Position numbers and translations under genes: made by a program
Assembly: GCA_013339895.1 (NCBI GenBank)
Contig: JABACO010000005.1
Coordinates: 9,265,898-9,329,897, forward strand
Source of the DNA: Ephydatia muelleri
Taxonomy: Eukaryota; Porifera; Demospongiae; Spongillida; Spongillidae
Direction: 5' to 3'
Length of the DNA stretch: 64,000 nt
The notes under the pieces: model-generated
What the model was told of the DNA's origin: nothing
The model's input: the letters and a program-made list of their open reading frames with translations, nothing else
The model's database searches: none
Shown: positions 18,800 through 30,646 of the stretch, one piece after another
Layout: every line of letters starts with the position of its first letter
How positions within the stretch are numbered: the stretch's first letter is position 1

Positions 18800-20290
18800 A
18801 TGACCTACTACCTAAACAAAGTAGAAAAACTGCTATCCTCTTGCAAGGATCTATACAATGACGTCAACGCCGCCTACCTCTCTGGAGCAATAGATGTTGT
18901 TGTTGTGAAGCAAAAAGATGGGTCACTGAAATCTACGCCTTTTCACGTTCGGTTCGGTAAGCTAGGAGTTCTCAGAACCGGGGACCTGAAAAAAGAGGTT
19001 AGTTGCACCAGAGCACTGCGGCAAATTGGTGGGAGGTAGTGTGTATGGCCTGTGTCAAGTTGGCAGTTTTGGGCATGGTCTATACAAAATGGGCATGCGT
19101 TGTACAGTGCATCTCCATGTACATGTATAAAGATATTGGGTTAAGTTGGCAACCGAGAAAAACTACCTTCTATTACGCTAGACATTGTTGTTCATTGATG
19201 TGTTTATGAGCGCGCATGGCGAACGGGACGGGACGGGGGGGGGGGGGGGGGGGGGGGGGGGGGCGTATGTGATGTGGCACGTATGTGAATTCTAGAAGGA
19301 AGTGCATGCCATGTGTGTGAATATTTGCATGTGATATTGTGCTTGTGCATGGGAGTGTGTTATGTCTTTGTAGACAACATATGTCTCCTGAAACAGGCAG
19401 CTTGTTTTCATTGCATTACAAGTAGGGTTTTTGCAGCCGCATGTGACATGCTGCAGCCACTGTGTGTGTGTATGTGTGTGTGTGTGTGGTTGTGTGTGTG
19501 TGTGTATGTGTGTGTGTGTGTGTGGTTGTGTGTGTGTGTGTGGTGTGTGTGTGTGTGTATGTGTGTGTGTGTGTGCATTGTATATGTATGCATGTATGTG
19601 TATGTGTGCATTGTGTGTATGTGTGTTAGCATGTGCATCTGATCTGTTCCGTTAAATGGCTCAATTTGTATGCCAGCTGGCAATTAGATCAAAACAATAA
19701 TTATTCCATTACAAATACATACACACACTGACCCAAAGCGTACACACACACACCCAGCACATTACGCATACACACACATGAATACATACACACACATACA
19801 CATATACAATGACATGTACACACATGCACACGCACACCCACCACACACACATGCACACATACATACACACACATGCACCCACACACATGCACCCACACAC
19901 ACACACATGCATACACACATGCACCCACACACACACACATACATACATACACACACATGCACCCACACACACATACATACACACACATGCACCCACACAC
20001 ACACACATGCATACACACATGCACCCACACACACATACATACATACACACACATGCACCCACACACACATACAAACACACATGCACACACACACACATAC
20101 ACACACACACATACATACACACACACATGCACCCACACACACATGTGCACACACTCTAATGGCTACCCACGACATCATTCGCTTCGTGCACCGACAGGTG
20201 GAGATTGAAGTGAACGGGACTCTCATTGACCTTAAGATGACCCTGGATGAGAGTGGCTCCGCCTTCTTTGTGAAGTCCAAGTCTGAAGAA
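18800..20290 (+). CDS. Lipin (phosphatidate phosphatase) N-terminal domain, first two coding exons only
   Basis: Exon 1 is 18800-18997 (66 codons) and exon 2 is 20198-20290 (31 codons). Both are in phase 0 with GT-AG boundaries. The start ATG sits in a strong context (CCACCATGA). The product begins MTYYLNKVEKLLSSCKDLY, then LSGAIDVVVV, the lipin signature STPFHVRFGKLGVLR, then VEIEVNGTLIDLKMTLDESG and AFFVK. This is the N-LIP immunoglobulin-like half of the lipin fold. Lipins convert phosphatidate to diacylglycerol at the endoplasmic reticulum and also act as nuclear co-regulators. The catalytic HAD domain (DxDxT) is not in the window: 648 bases after exon 2 the assembly enters a 1000-N gap, and beyond it is an unrelated minus-strand gene. 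Confidence 0.93.
19235..19263. repeat. Poly(G) run of 29 in lipin intron 1
   Basis: Uninterrupted G run, the plus-strand counterpart of the poly(C) runs elsewhere. Confidence 0.9.
19461..19620. repeat. (GT)n compound microsatellite
   Basis: GT units broken by GGTT and TATG, in lipin intron 1. Confidence 0.9.
19728..20153. repeat. (CA)n with ATGCACCC higher-order units
   Basis: About 425 bases of CA repeats in which ATGCACCCACACAC recurs roughly ten times with varying spacing, giving a higher-order minisatellite. It ends about 45 bases before the exon 2 acceptor of lipin. Open frames on both strands are low-complexity shadows. Confidence 0.9.
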
Positions 20291-20641
20291 GTCAGTTCCA
20301 TCTCGCGTGCATGTGCTGGTATTGCCCATACACAGTGTGCAGTAGGTGTACCCCTCATGCTATATGTCGTCTAAGCCGGTCAGCCAAGAGGTTGGAATTG
20401 TTTGTTTGCCTGTATTGTATGGGGTTGGCTGCAATGCAGATGGTGGCATGCTCTGGAACAAAGTTAGACTGTATCAAGGGTGTTTAGCTGTGGTCACCCT
20501 TTGCACTGGGTTCCATGGTTACATCTTATCTCTACACCTCAAACATGTGATCAGCATCTCAAGTGGAAGATGAGGTGATAGGACCTTAACACCTGACCAG
20601 CTGATGTGGGAGGGGGAGGGGGGGACCTGACCAGCTGATGT

Positions 20642-20673
<32 letters not shown>
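20642..20673. repeat. Poly(G) run of 32
   Basis: Follows a duplicated GACCTGACCAGCTGATGTGG unit (first copy ends in a shorter G-rich run at about 20613-20623). It lies 265 bases before the assembly gap. Confidence 0.9.
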
Positions 20674-20674
<1 letters not shown>

Positions 20675-20938
20675 GCCCTGCGTTGGGTAGGGAGAGGTAG
20701 GACAAGATCACTTGCTAGTGACGTAATGGGCTCTGTTCCATTAAAATAAATTTGCCATATAAAAGTTCACAAGCTCTTACAACCATTAGGTTTAACAAGA
20801 TGGAGCAGCTGGTAGACGTCTTTGTGTGTAGTTGCATTAGAAAATAGACTACCTCCATAGTGCTCCCGAGATCTTCTTGGTGAAAATAGTTAAGATCTCC
20901 AGACGCCTCCCATTACAGCTTGTTCACTTGTTCAAGCA

Positions 20939-21938
20939 NNNNNNNNNNNNNNNNNNNNNNNNNNNNNNNNNNNNNNNNNNNNNNNNNNNNNNNNNNNNNN
21001 NNNNNNNNNNNNNNNNNNNNNNNNNNNNNNNNNNNNNNNNNNNNNNNNNNNNNNNNNNNNNNNNNNNNNNNNNNNNNNNNNNNNNNNNNNNNNNNNNNNN
21101 NNNNNNNNNNNNNNNNNNNNNNNNNNNNNNNNNNNNNNNNNNNNNNNNNNNNNNNNNNNNNNNNNNNNNNNNNNNNNNNNNNNNNNNNNNNNNNNNNNNN
21201 NNNNNNNNNNNNNNNNNNNNNNNNNNNNNNNNNNNNNNNNNNNNNNNNNNNNNNNNNNNNNNNNNNNNNNNNNNNNNNNNNNNNNNNNNNNNNNNNNNNN
21301 NNNNNNNNNNNNNNNNNNNNNNNNNNNNNNNNNNNNNNNNNNNNNNNNNNNNNNNNNNNNNNNNNNNNNNNNNNNNNNNNNNNNNNNNNNNNNNNNNNNN
21401 NNNNNNNNNNNNNNNNNNNNNNNNNNNNNNNNNNNNNNNNNNNNNNNNNNNNNNNNNNNNNNNNNNNNNNNNNNNNNNNNNNNNNNNNNNNNNNNNNNNN
21501 NNNNNNNNNNNNNNNNNNNNNNNNNNNNNNNNNNNNNNNNNNNNNNNNNNNNNNNNNNNNNNNNNNNNNNNNNNNNNNNNNNNNNNNNNNNNNNNNNNNN
21601 NNNNNNNNNNNNNNNNNNNNNNNNNNNNNNNNNNNNNNNNNNNNNNNNNNNNNNNNNNNNNNNNNNNNNNNNNNNNNNNNNNNNNNNNNNNNNNNNNNNN
21701 NNNNNNNNNNNNNNNNNNNNNNNNNNNNNNNNNNNNNNNNNNNNNNNNNNNNNNNNNNNNNNNNNNNNNNNNNNNNNNNNNNNNNNNNNNNNNNNNNNNN
21801 NNNNNNNNNNNNNNNNNNNNNNNNNNNNNNNNNNNNNNNNNNNNNNNNNNNNNNNNNNNNNNNNNNNNNNNNNNNNNNNNNNNNNNNNNNNNNNNNNNNN
21901 NNNNNNNNNNNNNNNNNNNNNNNNNNNNNNNNNNNNNN
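20939..21938. other. Assembly gap, exactly 1000 N
   Basis: A round-number gap placed by a scaffolder, so its true length is unknown. The long X-filled open frames crossing it are meaningless. Confidence 0.99.
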
Positions 21939-22436
21939 GATACAAGGTGTGGTGCTGGTGGAATACGGGTAGACTGAAAGCGTGCCTAGGTTCGGAGAAC
22001 CGCACATGTGGACATTAACTAAAGCTATAGCGTCCTTAGCAATGAGCTGACCCACCCTCTCGGCCGAGTTATAGCACCGTGGTCCGACTATCCCGATCAC
22101 ATGTTTCTCTCCGCGAAATACATTCTGTACAATGGCCTTCTCGGAAAGCGTTAGCGTGTCCATGCCACACCCCCCTCGAGCCTCGACTAATTCAAGCTGG
22201 TAATCTGATAGGATATCTGACCTATTGTTTATCATTTCTATTGCAAGGTATCCGGCTGGTATGATGTCAGGCCCGTCTGTGTAGGAAGAGCTGAATTCAG
22301 GATTTTGGTCGGGGTAAGGCAGTACTGACAGAATGCTCAGCGTGCACCTGGAGCCTCTTGACAGGGAAACGAGGGTGCAAAATACCAGCAACAGTAGAGG
22401 ACCGGGTATCATTGCTGTTGAGTATGCACAGCGCAT
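21939..22436 (-). CDS. Class C GPCR-like receptor, N-terminal ligand-binding exon (partial)
   Basis: The frame runs from ATG at 22436 into the gap. Residues 1-29 form a signal peptide (hydrophobic core GPLLLLVFCTLVSL); a second ATG at residue 9 could be the true start. The mature part (CTLSILSVLPYPD, IIPAGYLAIEMINNRSDIL, YQLELVEARGGC, VIGIVGPRCYNSAERVGQL, HMCGSPNLG) reads as the first lobe of a periplasmic-binding-protein type I / ANF receptor domain, as in GABA-B and metabotropic glutamate receptors. Sponges carry expanded sets of such receptors. The transmembrane domain is missing, so a guanylyl-cyclase receptor or a solo Venus-flytrap protein cannot be excluded. Confidence 0.8.
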
Positions 22437-22732
22437 TAATAAAAAATCAACATAATAGAAATAAAGAAATAAAAAGGGACCGTAATGTGTGCTGGAATGT
22501 CACGAAGGATCAACTATACACCATGGAAATGTGTATATAATATGTGATGCATATAACTGCATGGGCTTATGCAAAACCGCGCGTGGTATTATACACAGCC
22601 ACATGTATGTGTGCTATTTCTGACGTTCGATGATTCATGAATCAGGAGCAATAATGCATGCGGTATGATGTAGCTAACAAAGCAAAGTAAACCATTTGAT
22701 GGGAGTGCGTTCTTTATTATATAGTAAAATAT

Positions 22733-22948
22733 GGGATCGTTTCCGCGAAATGGGATGATAAAATTTCCTGTACGCGCAATAGGAATGTATGGCTAATTAA
22801 AAATTTCAGCGCCTTACAACTCCATGACAGATACTTCGATTCTCAGTGCATAAGAAGTAATGTGTAGAGGACATTTCAGACTTCTAGAATATCAAACAAT
22901 TTGAAATCTTGAAAAAACATGCGGTTAGGTCCCTTTTCGCGGGATCCC
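22733..22948. mobile_element. 216-bp non-coding element, GGGATCGTTTCCGCGAAA terminus
   Basis: Termini are GGGATCGTTTCCGCGAAA on the left and TTTTCGCGGGATCCC on the right (imperfect inverted repeat), flanked by ATAT on both sides (22729-22732, 22949-22952). It is the reverse-oriented partner of the 15401-15621 copy. It lies upstream of the receptor start. Confidence 0.88.
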
Positions 22949-22952
22949 ATAT

Positions 22953-25300
22953 ACATGTACTTCGGCTATATACAAATTTCATTGGGAAACGTCGTCTCAT
23001 CTCAACTAAGACGACAATGGATAAGGAGTAAAATTAAAGGGAAAGAAAAAAATACTGGTACCAGGAATGTATCTTTAAAAAAAAACAAAAACAAACAAAC
23101 AAAAACATGACTATATAGTCATTACTGCATGCAAAATTCCGTATTGCACGCACGATCACGCAAATATAGAACGCTTGTTCATTTATCTGCACTCCAAAAT
23201 TTCCTGTCCTCTAAATGCGTTATCTTATTACAATCAAGGCATCTATTCGATCGCGTTACAATTACAAGTCCATTGTTCTAAAATATTTGATCTTATTGTT
23301 ATTTTAACGGCCGATACGTATCCATTCATACATACTGTAACAGAATATCTACATACCGCAGAAGCATACGTGTATCCCAATGTAACATGAGCCATGCAAT
23401 TACGTTTGTATACAGTAATAACACAGACTTGTGTTTTTAATTGCTACTTTCCCTGTAGGCACTGCATGAAGCAATACTTCGATTGCACACCTCCTTAATT
23501 CAAGTGAGTATGCATGCATCTACTACGAACAAATACATGTATGCATAGACTTGAAATTACAATGCGATGCAGGCGTAGCAGAAACTAGATGGTATAGGAT
23601 TTATTCAGACACCTGTGTGAATGTACCGCCTATATATATATAATTATATATATACACCTTTCGTATTCATGCATGCATGGTAGATATAAGCCAGCCCTCA
23701 ATATGGTATACTCATAGCTACAGAATACCTTAATGCCGAAGAGATTGAAGTCGTTCCAAGTAAATTCAATTGTGTGGCTTACGGTGCTGGAGTTTCGCTC
23801 ATATAGTTAGTGGGGAAATTCATTTCATACGTCATCGTATCCAAAATTGCGGATTTCGGACTCAACATCTCCGTTTTGTAAATTTGCACGTCTGGACATC
23901 AAGGCACGTTTTGATGTTAGGGTATCACCCATACAAATGCATTACATCGATAAATCGCAATACATCAAAAGGACATCAGTCTATGCATCTGAAGTCGAAA
24001 ATGTTTTCTATTGCGTGAATGGATAGAGGAAAATCGGGGGACCATAATAACATATGTATTATGGCATTTGTACTGAAAGAAAAGTATAGAAATTGTCAAA
24101 GAAAAAGTACTAAGTTCTTGTGGTCGCGGTCATTTCGTGTGCTGAAGTCTGCCTTACTCAATAACTAACTAATGTAGGCATTATTGGCGATTATAGTGGG
24201 ATGATATCCTCGTGCCCAACTCATGCATGGGTGTAATAAGTTCTGTACACGAGATCGTCATTGTACGCGTTCTCACACGCGGCTTCTCGCTTAAACCATT
24301 CATGGAAGTGCCTTTAAGGAAGGTATATATCTGAGCTCAGCACATGTTAATTCCATCTGACCGGCTCCTACTAGTACCCTGATGTATTATGCCCTGAATG
24401 GGAAAATGAACTGTAAAGCTGGTATAAATATGTGTACGTGTAAGTAAGTAATCTGGCCTAGCACGCCCTCCGCGTGCCAATACTGTTGTTAGCGGGGGAC
24501 CATGCATCAAACGTTGAAACTAGTCATATTTCTATTGAACGCATGCCATCGGCACATTTGATACATCAGTCAACCACATTTAAGACTGACAGAGTAACAA
24601 AAGTAAATATTATTATAGATTCCAGCTGGCTGGCATCCGGTAACAATACGCAGTCGTGGGCAAATTTTGGGCTTCTACCGTAGTTCTTCTCGCGCAACTA
24701 GCAATTAAGAAGCGATCCACCGCTGCTACCTAAATGTGACGGCATGGCCGCCCCATTCGCCACTCGAATCGCAACGTCCTTTCACAGAGCTCACTTGCTC
24801 ACTTCTTCACTTCGCAGAGGCTTTTTCAAACACTACATTTTGCACCAAGTTGATATAGCCTTAAAGAGCAAATTAAATGAATTAAAATGATATGTGAAAC
24901 GTGGTATTTGCGTAAGTAGTGACAAAGTTATAGCGAACTGAACATTGCATTTTGAGGGAAAAGGTAATCCATGCGGTATCGCATTAAAAATTGTGACGGT
25001 TTTTGTTCTCTTCGCTATTGCAACTATACAATCTATTATATAATCACATCAAAATTTTGTTACAAGTCTTGCACACACATAAGATACATAGAATAATGTT
25101 ATACATCGATTTCACTTATGTACAAATCATCAGTGATATAGTCAACTATAAGAATTCGTGTAGAGTCATTGTAACATCCTCTCCATCTTCTTGAGTGCTT
25201 CCATGTTTCCAATAGGTAGCAGTTACCTTATACAGGTATAATACATTTGCTTCATTGACAAACCATGTGTTCGAAGTAGAGTCCATCAAACTTCTGGAAT
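22953..25300. other. AT-rich intergenic region, no recognisable gene
   Basis: Only short frames without domain signal are present. A short TATATATA stretch lies at about 23630-23655. I see no coding or structured feature I can support. Confidence 0.5.
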
Positions 25301-25314
25301 GGCTTTTATAATAT

Positions 25315-25884
25315 TTATGTGAGATTCATCCATCTCTCTGGAAACTCAATGTAAAGTTCTGTATTGCCTTCTGCAACAATATGTAGTTTCTTTTGTAAAT
25401 TTCTTCGATAACTGCTATATTTTTTCTGGTGTTTTTCTAATAGCCATTTATCCTGCTCCTTAGCAATATTTGATTCATGGGTGTGCATAAGTAACTTCAT
25501 CTTTTGAGCTTGTCCTATACAGATGTTGAATACCATGAAAGGGTTACATTATCATTATCATACAATATTTCTTCAACTTGTAAGTCACTGATTATGCCTA
25601 GTTCATAGGCAAAGTAAATAACTGTAAAAGGATCAGGAAGGCGATCTACTGTACAGTTGTATTCCAAGATGTTCAAGAATGATCTCTATAACATTACATA
25701 CACTTGTTACAGGCACCTGATACTCGAGACATGAATATATTGCTTTACGACTTGCTGTACTATATGTTTTATTGTCTTCTCTAGTACTGATGCATTGTGA
25801 TAAATTGTGGTTTTGATCTGCTTCAGCCCTTAATACGTTCATTTTACAACTCAAGATTGCAGATTTTCTTACATAAAAAGGCAT
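25315..25884 (-). pseudogene. Possible decayed transposon-type ORF
   Basis: Two minus-strand frames (25884-25633 and 25536-25315) can be read as parts of one protein with a frame change between them. The first has SRKAIYSCLEYQVPVTSVCNVIEIILEHLG, written here across a break at residue 15 of that stretch. The second has QAQKMKLLMHTHESN and KHQKKYSSYRRNLQKKL. The style resembles multi-copy transposon proteins of marine invertebrates, but I cannot name the family. It may also be chance open reading. Confidence 0.3.
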
Positions 25885-27071
25885 TACTTGTCTTCAGAGC
25901 ACGCTCTCTATATTTCACACCTCCTATGAACAGACCTCTTTTTTAACATTTCGATGTTTTAATGAAGCTATTTTATGCAAATTACATGTGTCTTTTAATA
26001 ATACGTTGTCATTTGCCAACTATTTCAAAGTATCATCTTTTGATTCATCTCCTTTTTTAGATTCTTTAAATGTTGACGCACAGTTCTTTCAATAGTAACT
26101 TTTCTGCTGAAAGCCTGTCTAAGTTTATGACGATTGTCATGTTGCTTACTTATAATAGTTTGTTTTGAAACTTGTGACTGAGTATCCACTTAGAAATGAG
26201 TAATTCCCTTAGTTTCTCTCTCTTGATTCCACATTCCTTGCAAGGAGTTATTAATTTAGTAAATTACAAAGGGTTTAACAAGTAATACTACTTGGTAATT
26301 CTTCAGGAGCGCACACAGATGGTGGTATAGCAGGGGTTTGAATAGGAAGTGGAACTCCTCTAAAAGATGAACAATATCCTCCCATCCCTTTCAAGATGCT
26401 TCTTATTTTCTCCATGAGCGTTTGTATCAATGTTTGTAAAGCAATAATATTCCCACATACTCCTGCATGAATAAGCCACCATTTTGGCTGTTTTTAACAA
26501 TGCTTTGCTGCATTATATGTGCACTACCAAACCATTTCTTATTACTGAAACCTGTAGACTGACATCACTACTAAAACCTTCAATCAACCTCTTCAAATCT
26601 TCTGTAGTCTTCATCCTAATTTGGAAGTCAACAAATTCATACATGATCATTGCAGTAAAAAGAGCACGCCAACATATTAAAAAAAGGGGGGTTATAGGGT
26701 TGTAAGCACACGGGACAGTTTATAATCTTTCAAATAGAGAGCATGCATGCAAATTTTGCGATCCTGTGTTGCGGGGTGCCGCAGGGCAGCACAATGCACA
26801 CAGAAGCTCGCTACTCTTTCACTAGTCCTCACGCACAGCGGGAAAAGCATAATTTCGCTCTGTATCGAAGCGGGCTAAATTAGTATGACATCTTTTCCTT
26901 CAATCATCCAAATATCAAAGCCACTGAATATATAGTGTGCATGTGCCGCATGATGGTTGATGGTACAGTGTGCAGAATATATAATATAAGGCTTGTCGTG
27001 CTGTGCCTGCACTGTTTATGCTGTTTATGACGAGCAAGAAAATAAAATGGAAATGCCAGTCTTGGATCACG
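25885..27071. other. AT-rich intergenic region, no recognisable gene
   Basis: Short frames only. Minus-strand fragments around 26060-26250 (charged, Lys/Arg-rich) could be the upstream part of the decayed ORF at 25315-25884, but stops interrupt every frame. Confidence 0.4.
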
Positions 27072-27330
27072 TCCCTATGCCATTTTGTCAGTACAATGCC
27101 ACAACAGTTAAGCCAAACATCGTTCTGCAACGAGGCCAGTGTATCTGCATTATCATTTGAGCCAGATCTCACGTGATGGTGCTTTCTCATTGTTGGTGCA
27201 GGAACGGCCAGGATGACAAAGTAATGTGTAGGAGAAACCTGCAGTCTTGCGATTGCATGTTTACTTACTATGACATCTATCCCTGCAATTACAATCTGAA
27301 AAGGTGATAAATAAGAATGCAATTAGTTGT
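27072..27330 (-). repeat. Inverted duplicate, copy 1, with unknown exon-like ORF
   Basis: This roughly 250-bp segment matches, in opposite orientation, 28674-28926. Read on the minus strand it opens with a pyrimidine tract and TTTTCAG followed by an open frame containing IVIAGIDVIVSKHAIARLQV, then HHHVRSGSNDNADTLASLQ and DVWLNCCGIVLTK. The acceptor-like start and the conserved reading suggest an exon of a repeated gene, probably of a transposon. I do not recognise the family. Confidence 0.6.
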
Positions 27331-28013
27331 CATAATATTACTTGTCAGTGTAAATATTATGCCGCTATCTGAAAATTTATACATGACGTTTCATCTACAT
27401 ATACATTTGTTTTCCCCAATGCGGATGTACATAATTAATAAACAGTGAAAAATGTTTTCCACTCTAGCCTTAATCTTGGCTCAGAATCCTGACTTTGCAT
27501 TGTTTGTTCATGCAGTGGTCCCCTGTGTGGCAATGGCTACACTCGCATTTTATTGCTTTTGCAAATGCATCTGCGTCTGTCACAGAAAACAGGCTTGCAG
27601 TTACATTGATTGGCAGTGAAAGTGTTTCAAAATGATTGCTTGCTTGCAGCTTCTTTCAGTGTTATCATGGCTGGATCTCCCATCCATTGATCTACAGGGA
27701 TGGAGTAGTCACCTCTAAATCATCTACACCATAACACCTCTGGAGTACACCTGAAGTGCACTGAAGGCAATAAAGAGAGTGGGCTTACCAGTTACCCGGA
27801 CAACAACACCTATGGTAATAGCAACATGTCAGAGCATGTTCTATCTGTGCGAGGAACATGCAGACTTGCAAAACTCTATTACCATATGTCGCTTTGAATA
27901 TTTCTTTATCATTGGTTTTTCTATGCTAAGCATGCTACGTTTGCCTTTCCACTGTTTATCAACTGTTGCTACTAGGTTTTCAGAACATGAGTTGATTTTT
28001 CTGTTTTTGCCAT

Positions 28014-28310
28014 TCAGATCAGTTTATCTATATGGTCATCATCTTCTATGCTTCCACCATCTTCATGGTTTTCCTTACAGTCTTCACTTTCCATGCTGCC
28101 ACTGTCTTCATGGTCCTCCTTACTGCTATCATCTGAGCTGCCCCTATCTGCATGGTCCCCCTTCTTTATGCCACCATCTTCATGATTCTCCTCTTTACTG
28201 CTATCGCCTTCCTTGCTGCCACCATCTTCATGGTCCTTCCCTTTGCTGCTATCATCCTCCATGTTGCCTGCGTTATCCCCAGATTCTAACACCTGCTCAT
28301 TGATATGCAA
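28014..28310 (-). repeat. Degenerate tandem repeat, acidic HEDGG-rich frame
   Basis: The minus-strand frame of 98 residues consists of diverged units such as KDHEDGGSKEGDSSKEEN, each of about 15 residues (45 bp). The plus-strand HLHGPP-type frame is its shadow. It sits between the two inverted duplicates, so it may be the interior of one element. Confidence 0.55.
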
Positions 28311-28673
28311 TGATCAGCAGCAAACATGTAGATTGATCTGATCGATATGAGGCATGGATTTGAGTTGATACTTCCCATAGTTGGCCCTTGGCCAAAATTG
28401 ACTTTGCATTCCCCCATCTACTAAGGAGGTAACTGGGGCCCTATAGACAAATGAAAGAGAATTTGTGAACAAATTGATTGAGGAGGTGGTAGCATCTTGA
28501 CCTGGGAGTGTCCAACTTGTGATTACTATACTTGGAACGAATGTTGAGTGCTAAAATAGCAGAGTGTGGATATAAGTCACCCCCTTGGATAAGATGGCTG
28601 CCCCACATTGTGTAAGTGGAATATTAAAAAATGAATTAATTACAATAATATTTTCAATCTGACATGCCTGCAA

Positions 28674-28926
28674 TATTAAGTTACATTCTTATTTATCATG
28701 TTTTTCAGATTGTAATTGCAAGAATAGATGTCATAGTAAGTAAACATGCAATCACAAGACTGCAGGTTTCTCCTGCACATCGCTTTGTCATCCTGGCCGT
28801 TCCTGCACAACAATGAGAAATCACCATCACGTGAGATCTGGCTCAAATGATAATGCAGATACACTGGCCTCGTTGCAGAAAGATGTTTGGCTTAACTGTT
28901 GTGGCATTGTACTGACAAAATATGGC
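28674..28926 (+). repeat. Inverted duplicate, copy 2, with unknown exon-like ORF
   Basis: Plus-strand copy of the segment at 27072-27330, again preceded by TTTTTCAG. A frameshift after RFVILAVPA breaks the frame, which resumes as RNHHHVRSGSNDNADTLASL. Together the two copies bracket about 1.3 kb. Confidence 0.6.
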
Positions 28927-29159
28927 ATAGGAGTGTATTGCAGTCTCATAATGACCAAAATTATCAATTTACCACAGTACTTGCTGAAGCATGGAAACCC
29001 TTCTGTTGTATTGAGGCCTTCAATATAAGGACACAAGAAAACTAATTGCTGATATCATGCAATGATACTGCCCCTCAATATACATGTAGTACATTGATGT
29101 GCAAATGCAGGAAGAAAAAAGAGACTGGGATTGTTTGCTATTGCATTTGCTACATAATG

Positions 29160-29925
29160 CCTTCATTTCTGTGTCTTTATCAATTACTGATTCCCAGATT
29201 TCCATCAGCACATTATAATTATCAATTATGCTCTTCAAGCTTTCACCCCTAACAGTCCATTTTGCTGCACAAAGTATTCTCAAGCCTGGTGTGTCAGCTG
29301 CTATTCAGCTTAAATGGTTCAAACTGATATTCTATCTCTTCGAGGTGACACCTTGATTAACTTGGTTATTTCATGTGTCGTATCTAATACATCTCTCAAA
29401 ACTGTCATTTGCTTTGCAGTGCTGGAACAAGCCAAACGTGCATATATAAAGCTCGGGGCTTTCTTGGGTAAATTGCTTTGCAACACCTGAATTTGCACCA
29501 GACATATTAGAGGCATTTGCAAAAATAATGAAATACGAGTGTATAGCCATTGCCACACAGGGGAGCACTGCATGAACAAACAATACAAAGGCAAGATTCT
29601 GAGCCTTAGGATGGAAAATATATCACTTATGATTACTTATGGGCTAGGTTCATTCTCAGGAGAACATCCTTAAAATCAGTCTTACGAGAATTTCGGCACA
29701 TAAATCATTAATTTCATACAGGCCAACAAAATCCTCATGATCCTCCATGCATAAAATTTATAACAGCTTGTTCACGAATTGAGATATCTGTAGCTTTATC
29801 TTTATCAACAAAATCCTCATGATCCTCCATGCATTCATCCACACGTATAAAATTTATAACAGCTTGTTCACGAATTGAGATATCTGTAGCTTTATCTGCT
29901 AATAGGCAGTAAAATGATGCAGAGC
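29160..29925 (-). pseudogene. hAT-type transposase (ZMYM1-like) fragment, decayed
   Basis: Reading the minus strand in order, with frame changes: LLADKATDIS (the hAT motif that normally reads ADEATD), then HEDF followed by GLYEIND, then NMSGANSGVAKQ (degraded form of the DGAxNMxG active-site region), ELYICTFGLFQHC, then RDVLDTTHEITKLI, and finally AKWTVRGESLKSIIDNY (normally TRWTVR). This order is collinear with the hAT RNase-H-like domain found in ZMYM1 and THAP-related proteins. Stops and frameshifts make it non-functional. A tandem duplication of about 85 bases (about 29740-29800 and 29827-29900) repeats the DKATDISIREQAVINF segment within it. Confidence 0.75.
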
Positions 29926-30335
29926 AGGGGCGGATCCAGGATTTCGCCAAGGGGGGGTCTAAAAATCATATTCACAATGGAAGGGCGTACCAAGGGGTCT
30001 GGCCCGCTTTATTACTTTACATGTAGCATGAAAATGATTGTACTTTTGACAGTGATACTGTTCTAAAATGACATAATATTGACAGCATCAAGTATAACCT
30101 TTGGGCGCGCTATTCTGAAAAAGGGTTTAATAATAAAAGCTTGCGTGGATAACGACGAGAAAAACTCTTCAACCACCGCATCTGGATTCAGCTCTACATC
30201 TCTAAGAATCAGCATCAATGCCAAACCGTTTATTCTGTCGTTACCCATTGTGCTTCGAAGTGAAGTCTTCAGGAGTTTTAGCATGCTAGTTCTCCTTCCA
30301 CACTCGCAACTAGTTACTGGCAGAGTAGTCGATAC
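29926..30335 (-). pseudogene. Second hAT fragment: terminus plus C-terminal dimerisation domain
   Basis: Starts with a typical hAT-like terminus, CAGGGGCGGATCCAGG at about 29927. On the minus strand (30284-30063) lies LLKTSLRSTMGNDRINGLAL, the hAT family dimerisation motif (LRSTMxxxRLNGLAL). In minus-strand order this C-terminal piece comes before the catalytic piece at 29160-29925, so they cannot be one collinear gene. They are parts of two elements lying next to each other. Confidence 0.75.
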
Positions 30336-30389
30336 GACAAGGATTACATAAACGTTTGGAAGTAATCTTATTTTTCGGCTAGCTGCCCT

Positions 30390-30646
30390 TGGTGAAATAA
30401 GGAAATCAATTCACTGAGTCTGTATTTCGTGCCATGTGTACATCGTCTTCCCAATAAGGGTCGATAGGTTCTTGCCACTCGTGTTGAGACCACAGTTGTG
30501 CTTATTATCACTTATGCACCTCTATACTTATTTACTCAACCCTAGCGACCATCGCGGCTAGACCTCGGTCGCTGCATGCCCTAGGTGAAATAAGGAAATC
30601 AATTCACTGAGTCTGTATTTCGTGCCATGTGTACATCGTCTTCGCA
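30390..30646. repeat. Pair of 60-bp direct repeats
   Basis: The segment GGTGAAATAAGGAAATCAAT to CATCGTCTTC occurs at 30390-30451 and again at 30584-30645, almost identical. Between them is 130 bp of unique sequence. Its origin is unknown; it may be a target duplication of a lost insertion or a local duplication. Confidence 0.7.

Noticed and set aside
19701..20374. Overlapping 150-200 aa frames on both strands
   Set aside because: Shadows of the CA-rich minisatellite in lipin intron 1. Only 20198-20290 is coding.
20913..22436. Very long open frames spanning 20.9-22.4 kb
   Set aside because: They run through the N gap. Only the minus-strand 21939-22436 part is real sequence.
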